In this document: in pieces, positions 8,685 through 17,620 of the stretch
Layout: each line of letters opens with the position of its first letter
Position numbering within the stretch: the first letter of the stretch is position 1
From: JBCCXZ01 sp965228005
GTDB taxonomy: Bacteria; Planctomycetota; Planctomycetia; Pirellulales; Lacipirellulaceae
DNA length: 64,000 nucleotides
Direction of reading: 5' to 3'
Assembly: GCA_965228005.1 (NCBI GenBank)
Contig: CBDDGV010000001.1
Coordinates: forward strand, 496,001 to 560,000
Notes under the pieces: generated by a model
The model's database searches: none
Told to the model about the DNA's origin: nothing
What the model saw: the letters and a program-made list of their open reading frames with translations, nothing else
Made by a program: the position numbers and the translations under genes

Positions 8685-11457
8685 TGCAGCGTCTCCGTCC
8701 ACGTGAGGCCGCGATACAGGCCAAACCGAACCCCGCGATCCCAAAGGCCAGAGGCTCAGGAACCGCGGCGACAGCCGAGGGCACATTGACGTACCGCACT
8801 TGGCCGGTGAACCTCTCGTTGTCGGTCGTCGTGTACGTGAACACCAGGTCGCGGCGGTCGTCTGCGGTGTCGTAGCCAGCTCCAATAGTCTGATCGGCAG
8901 CGAACACCGAGCTGCCGAAGAGGTACGACTCGATCAATTGCGATTCGGTCGCCAAGAAGGTCAGCCAAGTTGAGGCGGGGTCTCCCGCAGGGCCAAAATC
9001 ACGTTGCAGGCGCATCAGGTCGGCCACGTCGGTGTCGCCGTCTCCGTCGCCGTCGCCGCCAGCGTTCACGCCGAAGGAAGCTTCGAGGATCGCCAAGTCA
9101 GCGCCGTCGACCACCCCGTTGTTGTTGAAATCGGTCGCTGCCGACACGGGGTTCCCGATGTCTTGGGCGTCCAGATTCCCCGCCAACCAGCCGCCGGGAT
9201 TCAGTGAATTGTTCGGGCTCGTCACCTCGTAGCCCTTCAGCGCAATCGTCGAGTCGCCCAGGATCTGCATCTGGCCGGTTTGCACGTCGACCTCCAGCGT
9301 CAACGGCGAGACCACTTCGATGTTGTCGATCGCCCACCACCAGTCGTTACCCGCGTCGAACAGCCCGAATTCAAGCCGCAGCGTGGATGCCCCTGCCGGG
9401 TTGTTGAGGGGTACCACAACCGATTCGTTCGTTGCCTGAGCCTTGAAGTCTTGGTCGCCGTTCACAGAGGTGAAGCGGAGGACCTCGGTGGAAGCCCCGC
9501 CGTCGTAGCTAACAGTGATGTTGGCGGTTTGCGTGTCCTCGGGACGCCAGCTGCTGTCGAACCGCAGCTCCAGCGTGTTCTCCGCGGCGCCGGAGATGCC
9601 AATCACCGGCGTCTGGAGGAAGGACTCGAAGAATCCAGGATCCCGTGGCAGATCGTCCCACTCGTCGGGGTCCGCCACGGCGATTGCCCCAGAGGCTCTC
9701 GTGAAGTCCGATCGGAGTTGATCGTCGACCGACGCCCACCAGACAGGGTCGGCAAAGCTCCACCCCCGCCACTCGGTGACGCCCCCGTTAGGCATGCCGC
9801 CGTCGTCGATCGTCCACCCGGCGGGGGGCGTCTTCGTCCACACGTTGGAACCGAATTGAGACTCATCCACGTTGGATCCCAGTGGTACGCTGTCGAAGTC
9901 TTCCGCGTAGAACCTTGCCGCCCTGGCGTTCGAGGTCGACAGAGCGGTTAGCACGAGCAGGAGTACTGACACTTGCCGTCGACGTGAGGCCGACGCCACC
10001 ACGATCGCCGCGAAGCCAGCCATCACGACCGAAGCCGGTTCGGGCACACCATGGACCATTGCCGAGAACGCCCCCCCGCCTAGTGCAGCGTCATAGGCGA
10101 TCTGGAACTCAAGGATGTCGTCCAGCGAATGCTGCCCATCGTTGTTCAAGTCCCCCGCTCGGTAACGCTGCGCTACGCTCTGGCCGGCAAGCGGGCTTCC
10201 GAAGCCGGCCTGCAAGGCAACCCAATCGTCGCTGTCTAAGTCGCCGTCGAAGTCGAGGTCCGCAAACTCGAAAGCGAACGGAGCATTTCCGCCACCGGTG
10301 AACTCGACAAGACCCACGACGGGCGTGGTGCTCACGCCGTCGCCGTAGGTGAAGACAATGTCCGAACCTTCCTCGTAGTATTTGCCCCAGGCTGCCGGTC
10401 CCAAACTGAAACTCTCGCCGTCTGCTAGAAGACCCGAGCCGAGTGAAATCTCCGCCAGGTTGTCCACCGACCCGGGCGGGCTGACAGCAATCCAATTGTC
10501 GTCCGCGTCGAGCGACTGGTCGCCCGACGCGTCAAGCCGGCCCGCCACCGGGTTCCATCCACTCGTGCTCAGGGCGCCGCTGGTCGATTCGATCTGGTAA
10601 CCCGCGATCGCTTGCGGCAGGCCGGTGTTGTTCTCGACTACCATGCCGCCGGTTGCCCGGTCGATCACTAGTTTCATTACCGGCTCGGAAAGTCCCGCAC
10701 CGAGGTCAAGCCCCGCCCCGCCGTTCCAAAGCTCACCCGCCTCCGAAGGAGTCAGTTCCCGCTGCCAGAACGCAAGTTCATCGACCGCCCCAGTAAACTC
10801 GACGCCGTAGCTCCCTGTGCCGTCTTGGCCGATGTTCCAAGGCAACCCGCCGTTGAAGCTGCCCGCCGAGGTAAACGGGATAGTTCCGGTGTTGTTGCCA
10901 TTGATGTACAGCTCCGTCGTCCCGTCGCGATCCACGGTCATCACCACAAGGTTCCACTGGCCGACGGTCAGCGGTGCGCTGTTGGTGGCGGTATCGAGGT
11001 CGCGGCGGGAGCCCGTCGTGCCCTTCGTGTTCAGGTCGAAGATGCCGTTGCCTTTGGGGGCCCAGTTGATCCCTGTGTTGTCGCCGTTGCCCCAGTCCTT
11101 GTTGCTCAGCACCGCCGGGTCGCTCGCAAAGTCGTCCTGCCGCACCCACATCGAGATGCTGAAGTCGGTGTCCGTGCCGAGATTCGTGTCGCCGAAAGTC
11201 AGGTCGGTCAACACATTCGGATCGAGAGTCATGTAATCCTGCACTCCCGTCAACGACATCGCCGTGCCGATCTTACCGGGCGTGAAGCCGGGGCTGTTAA
11301 CGGGCGTTCCGTGGTTGGCGTTGCCGAGCACGGAAGTGTCCAGGAACGAGTTCTCGAACGAGTACAGACCGACCAGATCGTCGGTCAGAGCCCCCGAGAC
11401 CGCCGATGCGTGCAACAGGAAGCACGCGACCGCTGCGCAAACAACCGAGCTTCTCAT
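8671..11457 (-). CDS. Double PEP-CTERM protein: two complete exported proteins fused in frame
   Basis: A 928-residue product that looks like two genes joined. Residues 1-22 are a signal peptide; about 27-250 a LamG/concanavalin-like domain; about 255-390 a module shared with other proteins here; about 395-465 dockerin-like DxDxDGDxDxxD repeats; 471-495 a full PEP-CTERM tail (VPEP, hydrophobic helix, SRRRQ). Residue 496 is a GTG codon that begins a second good signal peptide ending near NARA. The second half then has the WWWAIDNI module found twice in the 1513-3237 protein, another shared module, dockerin-like repeats and a final PEP-CTERM. The codon before the GTG is CAA (9975-9973), one base from TAA. 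Either a stop was lost or the fusion is real. Function unknown; surface location expected. Confidence 0.82.
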   Translation of the reverse strand: MRSSVVCAAVACFLLHASAVSGALTDDLVGLYSFENSFLDTSVLGNANHGTPVNSPGFTPGKIGTAMSLTGVQDYMTLDPNVLTDLTFGDTNLGTDTDFSISMWVRQDDFASDPAVLSNKDWGNGDNTGINWAPKGNGIFDLNTKGTTGSRRDLDTATNSAPLTVGQWNLVVMTVDRDGTTELYINGNNTGTIPFTSAGSFNGGLPWNIGQDGTGSYGVEFTGAVDELAFWQRELTPSEAGELWNGGAGLDLGAGLSEPVMKLVIDRATGGMVVENNTGLPQAIAGYQIESTSGALSTSGWNPVAGRLDASGDQSLDADDNWIAVSPPGSVDNLAEISLGSGLLADGESFSLGPAAWGKYYEEGSDIVFTYGDGVSTTPVVGLVEFTGGGNAPFAFEFADLDFDGDLDSDDWVALQAGFGSPLAGQSVAQRYRAGDLNNDGQHSLDDILEFQIAYDAALGGGAFSAMVHGVPEPASVVMAGFAAIVVASASRRRQVSVLLLVLTALSTSNARAARFYAEDFDSVPLGSNVDESQFGSNVWTKTPPAGWTIDDGGMPNGGVTEWRGWSFADPVWWASVDDQLRSDFTRASGAIAVADPDEWDDLPRDPGFFESFLQTPVIGISGAAENTLELRFDSSWRPEDTQTANITVSYDGGASTEVLRFTSVNGDQDFKAQATNESVVVPLNNPAGASTLRLEFGLFDAGNDWWWAIDNIEVVSPLTLEVDVQTGQMQILGDSTIALKGYEVTSPNNSLNPGGWLAGNLDAQDIGNPVSAATDFNNNGVVDGADLAILEASFGVNAGGDGDGDGDTDVADLMRLQRDFGPAGDPASTWLTFLATESQLIESYLFGSSVFAADQTIGAGYDTADDRRDLVFTYTTTDNERFTGQVRYVNVPSAVAAVPEPLAFGIAGFGLACIAASRGRRRCIASD

Positions 11458-11529
11458 AGGTGTTCTTTCTTCGTTGCTTTGTACGACTTGTGCGTAATCG
11501 GAGAGGCAAGTCTGCAGATCGGCACGGCC

Positions 11530-12786
11530 TTAACGGCGACGCCTGCAGCTCGACAGAACCGCAAGTGCAAGGCCGCAAAGGGTCGCCGAGGCCGGTTCGG
11601 GCACGGCGTTCAGCGCAGCCAGCGCGGCAACGCCCATCGCTGGGTCGAGTTGGTTCAGGATCAGCCAGTCCGCCAAGTCGGTTCGCTTGTCCAGGTTCAA
11701 GTCTCCCATCCCGTAGGCTTCGGCAATGGACGAAGCCCCTGTCTGGAACCAGCCGTCGATGAAGGCGGTTACGTCGTCGGAAGCGGCCGGCCCGGTCCCG
11801 TCGCCGGAGACGACGCCGTCCTGGTTGATGTCGCCCTCGATGCCGTTCGGCGCCCCGAGAGGCACGTAGGGTATGCCGACCACATTGCCTTCAGCCGTAG
11901 TGCCAAAGGGGTCGATGCCCAGGTGCCACAACGCGGTTGGGGCCATGTCGCGCAGCGTGCCCTGGGGTAGCGCGACGCCGTTGGGCACGCCGGGGCCGCT
12001 GATCACGAAGGGCACCTCCCAGTTGATCGGCCCCTGGCTAGCAACGTGCCCAAACGCGCCCTGCGCGCCGCCGTGGTCGGCCGAGATCATCACCAGCCAG
12101 TCCTCGTCTCCGTTAATCACGCCCGGCCGGCTGTTTAACGCGCTCATCACATCGCCGATGAGGCCGTCAACGGCGTTGATGGCGTTGAAGTAGGTCGGGC
12201 TACCCCAACTGAAGCCGTGTCCGAAGGAGTCCACTTGGTCGAAGTGCAGGAACACCGCGTGGGGGTCGCCGTTCTGCAGCAGGTCGACCGTCGCGTCTCG
12301 GACCAGGTTGTCGATGAAGCTCGCCGAGCTGCCCGTGAAGACCGACTCCTGGTCAGCCACGCCGTCCGGTAAAATCTGAGTGTTGATCGGGGACCAGTTC
12401 ACAATTGAGGCGGTATACAGACTCGGGTCGAACGCCTCGACAAACGTGAACCAGTGCGGGAACTCATCGAGATTGTTCCCACCAAACCCATTGTCGCTCA
12501 CACCGTGGCTCGCAGCGGACACCCCCGTATTGATCGTGGTCCAATTCACGCCGCTGGCGCCGTAGGGTTCCGGGGGATTCGGGATTAACGCGCCCTCGTT
12601 CAGCCAGTCGTAGCGCACGGCTCCGTTCGCGGCGAGCGCGTCGATGTTGGGCGTCACCGCGGTCTGTGTGTAGCTGCCGCCGGCCCCGTCCACGCCGATC
12701 ATGAGGACTCGTTTGTCCGCGTTCGCGGACGACCAACCCGTCGCCAGTGCGTACAGTAAGACTAAGACTGTGGATCTGCTGTTCAT
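11530..12786 (-). CDS. Secreted alkaline-phosphatase-superfamily phosphodiesterase with PEP-CTERM
   Basis: A 418-residue protein in the type I phosphodiesterase/nucleotide pyrophosphatase group. Signal peptide at residues 1-23; first metal Asp in IGVDGAG; probable nucleophile Thr in the NWTTINTG block; DQVDSFGHG and SADHGG supply further metal ligands. A dockerin-like stretch (GDINQDGVVSGDG...GDLNLDKRTDLADWLI) precedes the PEP-CTERM tail ending in RRRR. The frame continues upstream to 12855, but the ATG at 12786 has a GGAGG Shine-Dalgarno and starts directly with the signal peptide. It follows the DUF1559 gene by 69 bases. Substrate unknown; release of phosphate from organic phosphoesters at the cell surface is likely. 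Confidence 0.85.
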   Translation of the reverse strand: MNSRSTVLVLLYALATGWSSANADKRVLMIGVDGAGGSYTQTAVTPNIDALAANGAVRYDWLNEGALIPNPPEPYGASGVNWTTINTGVSAASHGVSDNGFGGNNLDEFPHWFTFVEAFDPSLYTASIVNWSPINTQILPDGVADQESVFTGSSASFIDNLVRDATVDLLQNGDPHAVFLHFDQVDSFGHGFSWGSPTYFNAINAVDGLIGDVMSALNSRPGVINGDEDWLVMISADHGGAQGAFGHVASQGPINWEVPFVISGPGVPNGVALPQGTLRDMAPTALWHLGIDPFGTTAEGNVVGIPYVPLGAPNGIEGDINQDGVVSGDGTGPAASDDVTAFIDGWFQTGASSIAEAYGMGDLNLDKRTDLADWLILNQLDPAMGVAALAALNAVPEPASATLCGLALAVLSSCRRRR

Positions 12787-12855
12787 CTGGCTGGGTACCT
12801 CCGTTGAGAGAAACGCGGCGGCGTACCGCTTCGCGGCGAGACCGATGCGTCGCAA

Positions 12856-13932
12856 CTAATCCAGGGTGAACACGTTCTCGTCGGCTCTATTGCACAGATA
12901 GCCGAGAACTCTTCCCTCGGTGTCATTGTCGAGCGTCTGCACACTCCCGTCGGCCATCGCGAATTGGCAAACGCCAGGGTGCCAGCTACCGAAGCCGTAG
13001 TTCGAGTGTGTGTTGAATAGCCAGGGAGCATCTCGGTCGGAAGGCCCCGAAGAGAGACCCATCCCCGAGCCGCCCACACGGGCCGACGACGGCAGCAGTC
13101 GGCCGTCGTACATCGGGCCGTTGTCGGGCGCAACGCCCACCTCCTCGGGAGTGACGTGCAACTCGCCCACTAACGCGGTGTTCGAAAGCCCGTCCACAAT
13201 GTCCTTCGCCCGAATACGATCGATCGGCCGGACCGGCTTCGGAGGGAAGGAGACGCTGCATTCGGCCCGGCTCGAGATGATCACCCCCGTGCCGTTGCCG
13301 CCGAAGTAGAAGTCCTCCGGCCGTCCGCCGAATCCCGGCGTCAGGTCCCCGTGATTCGCCGCGTAGTGAGCGACGACCCCTGGGAAGGTGTTCCAGCCGA
13401 CGTCGCCCGAGCACGAGCAAGCCAACGGCAGACTGACCTGACGCGGCAGCCTCCGGCTCATGTCGCCGAGTCCGCTTGGCGCAGCGTTGAAGACCGTGCC
13501 CCGTGAAGGGCAGAAGAACAAGCTAGGGGCATAGGATCGCACAGTCTCGTCGTGCGCGGCATACTCAAGGTTCACGTCCCAAGCCGCTGCGGCCGCCGCC
13601 TCCTCCATGTAAGGCAGAACGTAGGCAAACCACGTTGGCTCAAACCCGCCACAGATAAAGTGGGTCGAATCGCCCGGCCGGTACTCGATCCGCGCCGGCG
13701 GGTACATACCCCTGGCGTCCAAGTGCGAGGTCAACGCCAAGGCGATCTGCTTGAGGTTGTTCGTACATTCTGTACGGCGGGCCGCTTCGCGGGCCGACTG
13801 GATCGCTGGTAGGAGCAGAGCGACCAGCACCCCGATGATCGCAATCACTACGAGCAGCTCAACGAGCGTAAAGGCCCGCCCGTGGGAAGCCGCCTGGCGG
13901 GATCGCTCTAGTAAAGCTCTGGGTTGTTGCAC
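12856..13932 (-). CDS. DUF1559 pseudopilin-like protein
   Basis: A 358-residue protein of the large planctomycete DUF1559 family. It has the type IV pilin/type II secretion N-methylation segment (AFTLVELLVVIAIIG) after a basic leader, then ARRTECTNNLKQI, and the H-X9-DG signature near the C-terminus (HPGVCQFAMADG). Start is a GTG at 13932. Such proteins are thought to be processed by a prepilin peptidase and to form or decorate an envelope structure; no specific role is established. The following phosphodiesterase gene is close enough for co-transcription. Confidence 0.9.
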   Translation of the reverse strand: MQQPRALLERSRQAASHGRAFTLVELLVVIAIIGVLVALLLPAIQSAREAARRTECTNNLKQIALALTSHLDARGMYPPARIEYRPGDSTHFICGGFEPTWFAYVLPYMEEAAAAAAWDVNLEYAAHDETVRSYAPSLFFCPSRGTVFNAAPSGLGDMSRRLPRQVSLPLACSCSGDVGWNTFPGVVAHYAANHGDLTPGFGGRPEDFYFGGNGTGVIISSRAECSVSFPPKPVRPIDRIRAKDIVDGLSNTALVGELHVTPEEVGVAPDNGPMYDGRLLPSSARVGGSGMGLSSGPSDRDAPWLFNTHSNYGFGSWHPGVCQFAMADGSVQTLDNDTEGRVLGYLCNRADENVFTLD

Positions 13933-14625
13933 GCAAGGCTCGCTAGCAGGCCGTGGAGGACTTGCGGCCGAATCGTCGATCGCAGTCGAACTCCGCAGGC
14001 AAAACCTAAGCGTGGCATATGAGCGTTACGTGAAGACAGGGACCAATACTGCGCATGCGTACCGACGCTTTGCGACCGGACTCGAGAAGTCGCAAGAAGC
14101 TTCACAACTCTTCAGCTCGCACTGTTAACAATGAGTTAAGCTCCGCCGCCCGCAACGCGCGGGCCTGACCGCTTCAACCAGAACCCGACTGATGACCCCG
14201 CTATCTAGACTAGGCTCTAGAACAGGGCTCCAAGAGGGCGAGCCGATTTCGACGCAATCCAACAAACAGGCACGTTGGCCAGCACAATAAAGTCAATGCA
14301 CTGCAACTGATGGTCTCGGTCACAATCGGGACTCACCAATACTATGTCTGGATCCATAATGGCCCCGATCCTATTGCCAAGCCGCGATTCGACAGCGACG
14401 CCGTCGGCGAACGCAAAGCTCTAGCACGCCTCGATTCAGGCCCTCGCCTGGAAGTCCTCGTCAGGCCTTCCAGATTCTAAGCCGGATGCTCTCTAGACGC
14501 GTGATGCTGCTAACGCTTGCCCTGACCGAGGGCCTGAGCCAATTGCTCTACACATGAATCCCCTGGGATACTTGCGTAGCGCGGGCCGGGGAGGTTGGGC
14601 TCCAGCGGCTCAAACCACAGCTTCA
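13933..14625. other. Non-coding stretch upstream of the DUF1559 gene
   Basis: About 690 bases without a credible gene on either strand. It should contain the promoter of the DUF1559 gene near its left end and the transcription end of the PhnD-like gene near its right end, but I see no clear terminator hairpin or consensus promoter. A CTAGACTAGGCTCTAGA-like palindromic patch lies near 14205-14221. Confidence 0.5.
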
Positions 14626-15756
14626 CTACTTCTCGGCCAGTTCATTGACGCGGGCCATGTCGACCGCTTCCTCGATGGCGTGGCGGCGGCCCATAGCATT
14701 GTCGATTTTGCGGATAAGCTCGAAGTCTCTCTTGTAGTCGACAGGCACAAGCTGGCTGGCGCCGAAGGCGGTAAACTCCTCCGCGAGCTGCGAGTCTTTC
14801 CACTGGAAGTCGTACATTGCTTGCCGGATGGTCTCGGCCAACTCGGGCTTGAGGTTGTAGGCGTAGCCAAAGACGTTGTTGCAGAAGGGGTCGGACTCGA
14901 AGACGACCTTGTAATCAGCCTTGGTGATCTGGTCGCGCGACTCGGCGAGGGCGAGCTCGTCGCTGGCGACTGCGGCGACCACTTCTTGCCCATCGGCCAC
15001 GGCGCGGATGCAGTGCGCGTGGGTCATGAGCGCGGCGATCTCGTAGTCGATGAGTGGCTTGAGGTTGTGGTCTTTCATCATGAGGACCATGGGCACCTTC
15101 CACCCCGAATTCGAGGTGGGGTTGGTGAGAGCAAGACGCTTGCCGCGGACGTCCTTCAGGCCGCTGATCTTCGCCTCGGGCTGGGCGATGACCTTCATGG
15201 TGTAGGTGACGAGCTCGTCTTCGGTGCCAAACGAGCAGACCGGTACGAAGCCGCAATAGTTGACCGCCAGGGGCACGGAGCCGGAGTTGATGCCCGCGAG
15301 GTGCAGCTCGCCGTTCTGGAGGGCTTGCATCTGCTTATCGGACGATTCTTCCTTGACGAACTCGACGGGCTTGCCCGTCTGCTGGGCTACGAATTCGATG
15401 AACCCAGCCCAGACCTCAGCGTAGCGGTCTTGCTCGGTCGCCAGGTAGGAGAACTTGATGGCCTCGGGGTCGACGAAGGCCGACTCGTCGGCGGGCGGGT
15501 CGGCGACGAGGTCGCCGTCGGCGTCGGTGTACCGGGAGCTGAGCTTGTGCTCGACGGGCTGATCCATGCCCACCATCCAAAGGGCGGGGACCTCCGGCGG
15601 CTTCGCGCTATTCGCGCCGTACCAGTAGGCGGCTCCCGCGGCTAGGAGCGCGACGAACGTCGGGCCGAGGACTCGCTTGATGGAGAAGACCTCCGCCGCT
15701 GCGGGAGTCGCGGGGGCGGGGGTGGTGGCTTCTGTCTGGTCTTCTGATTCGCTCAT
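14626..15756 (-). CDS. PhnD-like substrate-binding protein (phosphate/phosphite/phosphonate ABC family)
   Basis: A 376-residue periplasmic binding protein of the PhnD family. After a Pro/Ala/Thr-rich cytoplasmic stretch it has one transmembrane anchor at about residues 27-45 rather than a lipobox. The body shows the LNGELHLAGINSGS-type ligand region, the KDVRGKRLALTNPTSNSGW block typical of PhnD, and SDPFCNN. No permease or ATPase gene is adjacent. The upstream side carries an IS3 element about 300 bases away, so a former operon partner may have been separated. The ATG at 15756 is preferred to one 33 bases upstream because of a GGTTGGG stretch before it. The ligand could be phosphonate, phosphite or phosphate; some relatives bind other oxyanions. 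Confidence 0.8.
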   Translation of the reverse strand: MSESEDQTEATTPAPATPAAAEVFSIKRVLGPTFVALLAAGAAYWYGANSAKPPEVPALWMVGMDQPVEHKLSSRYTDADGDLVADPPADESAFVDPEAIKFSYLATEQDRYAEVWAGFIEFVAQQTGKPVEFVKEESSDKQMQALQNGELHLAGINSGSVPLAVNYCGFVPVCSFGTEDELVTYTMKVIAQPEAKISGLKDVRGKRLALTNPTSNSGWKVPMVLMMKDHNLKPLIDYEIAALMTHAHCIRAVADGQEVVAAVASDELALAESRDQITKADYKVVFESDPFCNNVFGYAYNLKPELAETIRQAMYDFQWKDSQLAEEFTAFGASQLVPVDYKRDFELIRKIDNAMGRRHAIEEAVDMARVNELAEK

Positions 15757-16057
15757 AGCGCTACCCAACCGATTCCGGGGCGTGGACATGCGGGGACGAA
15801 CGCGACTCTAGATCGATGCTACCGGCAGTTTGCGCAGCGCAACATCGTCGAAAGCGTCCGCCGCCAAGAAGATTGCGCAGTCGGGCGTTAAGGCCAGATG
15901 AAGATAGCCCGATGGCCGGCCCAATTGTCAGGGCCAGGTCTGCTCGCCGATGGCGATGACGTATTCCTGCCGCTGGCCGCCCGCGTTTCGCGTAGCTGTG
16001 GGAGAGGCGTTCGTCGCAGTGGTGATGGCTTTTTGATGATAAGTGACTCTGACCAGC
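15757..16057. other. Intergenic segment between the PhnD-like gene and the IS element
   Basis: About 300 bases with no convincing gene. It must hold the promoter of the PhnD-like gene, and it is now bounded by the insertion sequence. A short minus-strand open stretch is present but I recognise nothing in it. Confidence 0.4.
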
Positions 16058-16088
16058 ATCGAATTCCTGTACCACCCGTTATGAAGGT
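16058..16088. repeat. Left terminal inverted repeat of the IS3 element
   Basis: 31 bases that pair with the reverse complement of 17289-17319 with six mismatches. The orfB stop codon (TAA, 16081-16079) lies inside it. Confidence 0.75.
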
Positions 16089-16972
16089 ACGGGTTGGGTC
16101 GTTCCGCTGCTGCTCTGGAGTGAGGCCGTAGGCCGAACGGAGGAGCAGCAGCGGGCCGCGAACTCGGCCGGGGCGACGTACCCCAGCGAACTGTGCGGCC
16201 GGTGGTGGTTGTAGTCGTCTCGCCAGGCCGCCGTGAGCTTGCGAGCCGCGGCGAGCGACTCGAACTCCTCGACCGCCAAGAACTCGTCTCGCAGCCGGCC
16301 GTGGAAGCTCTCCGCGTAGCCGTTCTGCCACGGGCTGCCCGGCTCGATGTAGAGCGTGCCGATGTCGAGCTGCTCCAGCCAACGCCGGATCGCCCGGGCG
16401 GTGAACTCGGGGCCGTTGTCCGATCGAATGTGCTCGGGCACGCCGCGCATCGCCAGCAGCTCCGCCAGGGTGTCGATCACGTCCTCGCTCGTGATGCTGC
16501 GGCCCGCCTTCAGCGCTAGGCACTCTCGGGTGTGCTCGTCGACGATCGAGAGCTACTTCAGCTGCGTCCCGCTCGATGTCTTGTCGAACACGAAGTCCCA
16601 CGCCCACACGTGGTTCTTGTGCTCGGCGCGTCGCCGGTCGCAGCCGTTCTCGGCCACGCCCAGCCGCCGGCGTTTCCGCTTCTTCTGAGGCACTCTCAGG
16701 CCCTCCTTCCGCCACAGACGCAGGACGCGCGACTCGCTCGCCCGGAAGCCCTCGCCCCGCAACAGCGCCGCGATCCGGCGGTAGCCGAACCGCGGTCGTC
16801 GCCTCACCAGCTGCAGCATCCGCTTCACCAGCCGCGGCTCGTCGCCCCGCGGCTTCGACCGGTACCGTTGACTGCTCCGCGGCTGACCCAAGGCCTTGCA
16901 CGCCCTTCGCTCGGAGGTCGAGAACGCTCGCCGCAGCTCCTCGACTGCCGCTCGCTTCCGGGAAGGGCTCAC
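16079..16972 (-). pseudogene. IS3 transposase OrfB, broken by a nonsense codon
   Basis: Reading from a GTG at 16972, the frame gives an HTH_21 region and the first DDE-transposase Asp (WAWDFVFD). It then meets TAG at 16555-16553 and continues in the same frame with SIVDEHTREC, IRSDNGPEF (second Asp) and NGYAESFHGRLRDEF (catalytic Glu) to a stop at 16079. In this family the position after GTQLK is normally Trp, so the TAG is most simply TGG changed by one base. All DDE residues remain intact on either side. The start overlaps the orfA stop (GTGA). Confidence 0.85.
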
Positions 16973-17256
16973 CAGTTTCCCTCCGCGACGTGCTTGAGCA
17001 TCTGGTTGTCCAGCGACAAGTCGGCCACCAACTGCTTCAGCCGCCTGTTCTCCTCTTCGAGCTTCTTCAGCCGGAGGGCTTCTTCCGACTTCATCCCGCC
17101 GTACTGCTTCCGCCAGCGCTCGAGTGTCGAGTCGCTCACCCCCAAGGCCTGCAGCACCGCCGCGGCGTCCTTCCCGGCATTCAGCATCGCGTCCGCGTCG
17201 CGGAGCTTCTTCACGATCTGCTCCGGGCTGTGCCGCTTCCTACGCTTCGTACTCAT
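16969..17256 (-). CDS. IS3 transposase OrfA
   Basis: A 95-residue protein with an N-terminal basic helix-turn-helix (SPEQIVKKLRDAD ... GVSDSTLERWRKQYGG) and a C-terminal leucine-zipper-like coiled coil (LKKLEEENRRLKQLVADL). This is the standard DNA-binding and multimerisation subunit of IS3/IS407-type transposases. It overlaps orfB by 4 bases. Intact. Confidence 0.92.
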   Translation of the reverse strand: MSTKRRKRHSPEQIVKKLRDADAMLNAGKDAAAVLQALGVSDSTLERWRKQYGGMKSEEALRLKKLEEENRRLKQLVADLSLDNQMLKHVAEGNW

Positions 17257-17288
17257 CCTTCGGTCTCCTGGCCCTGCGGGCCGTTGAG

Positions 17289-17319
17289 ACCTTCATAACC
17301 GGTGGAGCAGGTTCTCGAT
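17289..17319. repeat. Right terminal inverted repeat of the IS3 element
   Basis: Inverted partner of 16058-16088; followed by AGC, the proposed target duplication. Confidence 0.75.
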
Positions 17320-17620
17320 AGCAGGCCACAACCATCCTGAATGGACTCTAGTCAGCTAATGTACCCTCCCCCATACGATGAACAGCAGGTGGCTTCACGA
17401 GTTCACGGTCCTATTCGGTCGTATGGCCAAAAGGGCACGCTAAGCATTTCCAAAACACGCAAGGGTCTGAATCCACACACCTTGGCACACTGCTCCGCCC
17501 ACTAAACGGATTCTCCAGCCACAGAGTCTAGGGTGCGAGAGCCTTTGAGAGCTGTCGTCCCAGTCTTGCAGGGAAGCTACATCTCGCCTTGGTAACCGGC
17601 GCATGAGGGGCAAAGACGTC

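Larger units (their letters stand above)
16058..17319 (-). mobile_element. IS3-family insertion sequence (IS407-like organisation)
   Basis: A 1262-bp element with orfA and orfB overlapping by 4 bases. Imperfect 31-bp terminal inverted repeats (25 of 31 identical) lie at 16058-16088 and 17289-17319; the inner part carries GTTATGAAGGT at both ends. A 3-bp direct repeat AGC flanks it (16055-16057 and 17320-17322), which fits IS3 target duplication. An alternative boundary starting at the TG at 16069 and ending at 17308 would match the usual TG...CA ends but gives no target repeat. The orfB reading frame is interrupted by a stop codon, so this copy is probably immobile unless helped in trans. Confidence 0.85.

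Noticed and set aside
10825..11970. Plus-strand 381-codon open frame crossing two minus-strand genes
   Set aside because: Spans the gap between the fusion gene and the phosphodiesterase gene in antisense and has no recognisable sequence.
14554..15645. Plus-strand 363-codon open frame opposite the PhnD-like gene
   Set aside because: Antisense shadow; the minus-strand product has PhnD motifs.
16553..16555. TAG in orfB as a programmed readthrough or selenocysteine/pyrrolysine-like site
   Set aside because: No recoding signal is seen, and a simple TGG-to-TAG change explains it; IS3 elements use frameshifting, not stop readthrough.
15888..16901. 337-codon minus-strand frame inside the IS element
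   Set aside because: It is in another frame of the transposase orfB; low-complexity Arg/Ala/Gly composition, no motif.
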